This document shows, one piece after another, positions 4,052-5,121 of a DNA stretch of 5,121 bases. Numbering within the stretch: position 1 is the first letter of the stretch; the number at the start of each line of letters is the position of its first letter. The notes under the pieces were generated by a model that searched no databases, was not told where the DNA came from, and was given only the letters and a program-made list of their open reading frames with translations. Made by a program: the position numbers and the translations under genes. Source of the DNA: Alphaproteobacteria bacterium UBA2784 (lineage in GTDB: Bacteria; Pseudomonadota; Alphaproteobacteria; Micropepsales; Micropepsaceae); NCBI GenBank assembly GCA_002352285.1, contig DEIC01000043.1:876-5996 (forward strand). The letters are read 5' to 3'.

Positions 4052-5121
4052 CGCGTTGACGAATTTGACTTCCATCTGCCGGAGGATCGCATTGCGCTGC
4101 GCCCGGCGGAGCCGCGCGATTCCGCCCGTATGCTTGTCGTCAGGCAGGATGGCGCAATGGAAGACCGCATCGCGCGCGACCTGCCGCAGTTTCTGCGCGC
4201 GGGCGACATCATGGTGTTCAACGACACGCGCGTCATCCCTGCCCAGCTCACCGCCCGCCGTGCCCCACGCGCTGCTTCGCCTTTGGAGCGGCCGCAGCCC
4301 CTCTCTGGCCCGCGCATCGGGCTGACGCTGCACAAGCGGCTTGGCCCCAATGTGTGGCTGGCTTTCGCCCGGCCTGCCAAAAAACTGGAGCCCGGCGATC
4401 ACCTTTCTGTTGCGGGCGAGCTGCAGATGCGGGTGGAGGAGCGTCACGACGGCGGTGAAGTGATGCTGGTCTTTGAATTGGAGGGGGCGGCCCTTGACGC
4501 GGCCATCGCGCTTCTGGGTGAAACGCCGCTGCCGCCCTACATCGCTTCAAAGCGCCCGCCCGATGAGCGTGACCTGCGCGATTACCAGACCATCTATGCC
4601 GCCAATGACGGCTCGGTGGCCGCCCCCACAGCCGGTCTTCATTTCACGCCTGCCTTGCTGGCGGCGCTGAATGCGCGCGGCGTCATGCGCGAAACGGTGA
4701 CATTGCATGTCGGCGCGGGAACGTTTCTGCCGGTCAAGGCCGACGATACGCGCGATCATAAGATGCATGCCGAATGGGGCGTCGTTTCCCATGCCGCCGC
4801 GGCACGCATTAACGAGGCGCGTGCCAAGGGCGGCCGCCTGATCTGCGTTGGCACCACGTCCATGCGCCTGATCGAGTCTGCGGCGGATTCATCGGGCAAG
4901 GTTCACGGCTTTGCCGGTGAGACAGACATATTCATTACGCCGGGCACGCCGATCCGCGCCTGCGATGTGCTGATGACGAATTTCCACCTGCCGCGCTCAA
5001 CCCTCTTCATGCTGGTTTCGGCCTTCATGGGGCAGGAAGTGATGCGCAAGGCCTATGCGCATGCGATTGCCGCGGGCTATCGCTTTTATTCCTATGGTGA
5101 TACGTCGCTGCTTTTCCGGGC
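4049..5121 (+). CDS. queA: S-adenosylmethionine:tRNA ribosyltransferase-isomerase QueA (C-terminus cut by window edge)
   Basis: 357 complete codons are visible and the frame is open at the right edge. QueA takes the ribosyl part of S-adenosylmethionine and joins and isomerises it onto preQ1 at position 34 of tRNAs for Asp, Asn, His and Tyr, giving epoxyqueuosine. Family marks in order: MRVDEFDFHLPEDRIA at the start, DIMVFNDTRVIPAQL (53-67), PLPPYI (160-165), YQTIYA (179-184), the conserved core AAPTAGLHFT (191-200), LHVGAGTFLPV (219-229), GTTSMRLIES (268-277), TNFHLPRSTLFMLVSAF (310-326) and YSYGDTSLLF (347-356). Family proteins end shortly after this last motif, so probably only a few residues are missing. 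Residues about 72-88, after TARR, look like a proline-rich insert where many members pass straight to the 'TLHKR' strand. Downstream, tgt is expected from usual synteny but is not visible. Confidence 0.98.
   Translation, partial: MRVDEFDFHLPEDRIALRPAEPRDSARMLVVRQDGAMEDRIARDLPQFLRAGDIMVFNDTRVIPAQLTARRAPRAASPLERPQPLSGPRIGLTLHKRLGPNVWLAFARPAKKLEPGDHLSVAGELQMRVEERHDGGEVMLVFELEGAALDAAIALLGETPLPPYIASKRPPDERDLRDYQTIYAANDGSVAAPTAGLHFTPALLAALNARGVMRETVTLHVGAGTFLPVKADDTRDHKMHAEWGVVSHAAAARINEARAKGGRLICVGTTSMRLIESAADSSGKVHGFAGETDIFITPGTPIRACDVLMTNFHLPRSTLFMLVSAFMGQEVMRKAYAHAIAAGYRFYSYGDTSLLFR

Noticed and set aside
4039..4059. Six-codon ORF overlapping the coaD stop (ATGA) and the queA start
   Set aside because: It has no ribosome site and is too short to interpret; the overlap follows from the TGATGA tandem stop.
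2972..4447. 491-codon open frame on the minus strand across gyrA, coaD and queA
   Set aside because: It is antisense to three well-recognised genes and crosses the repeat spacer; no family resemblance and no ribosome site were considered convincing.

Overview
The window is a GC-rich chromosomal stretch of housekeeping genes from a bacterium that is most likely an alphaproteobacterium. The signs are the GyrA sequence style (DGDPPASMRYTEVRM; a long CTD with an acidic insert, 911 aa), the RsgA N-terminus (RGRYEIV and PVTGDFVAV), and the gyrA-coaD-queA gene order. The intergenic GGGGGAGG / CCCCCACCC palindromic DNA also resembles, from memory, spacers of Caulobacterales/Hyphomonadaceae and sphingomonads. 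I cannot name a genus.

Layout. On the minus strand, 1-233 is the N-terminal part of rsgA (ribosome-assembly GTPase), running off the left edge. A 17-codon ORF with a strong Shine-Dalgarno precedes it at 350-297, in the same frame but separated by a stop. Bases 234-589 form a divergent intergenic region with an AT-rich patch (about 453-492) that can be read as back-to-back promoters, plus two small palindromes. On the plus strand follow gyrA (590-3325, TTG start), a 204-base spacer packed with inverted repeats (3326-3529), coaD (3530-4039), and queA (4049 to the right edge, lacking only its extreme C-terminus).

The genes do not form one pathway. gyrA supplies DNA supercoiling, coaD the penultimate step of coenzyme A synthesis, queA the penultimate group of steps in tRNA queuosine synthesis, and rsgA acts in 30S maturation. 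coaD and queA are nine bases apart and queA has no clear Shine-Dalgarno of its own, so the two are probably co-transcribed and translationally coupled. The gyrA-coaD spacer has no recognisable intrinsic terminator, so read-through from gyrA is possible.

There is no mobile gene, CRISPR array, RNA gene or obvious novel system here. The most interesting parts are (1) the gyrA-coaD spacer, whose nested inverted repeats can fold into a four-way-junction (cloverleaf) RNA and contain a CCTCCCCC segment complementary to the coaD Shine-Dalgarno; (2) glutamine in GyrA at the position of E. coli Ser83, the main quinolone-contact residue; and (3) the short ORF ahead of rsgA.
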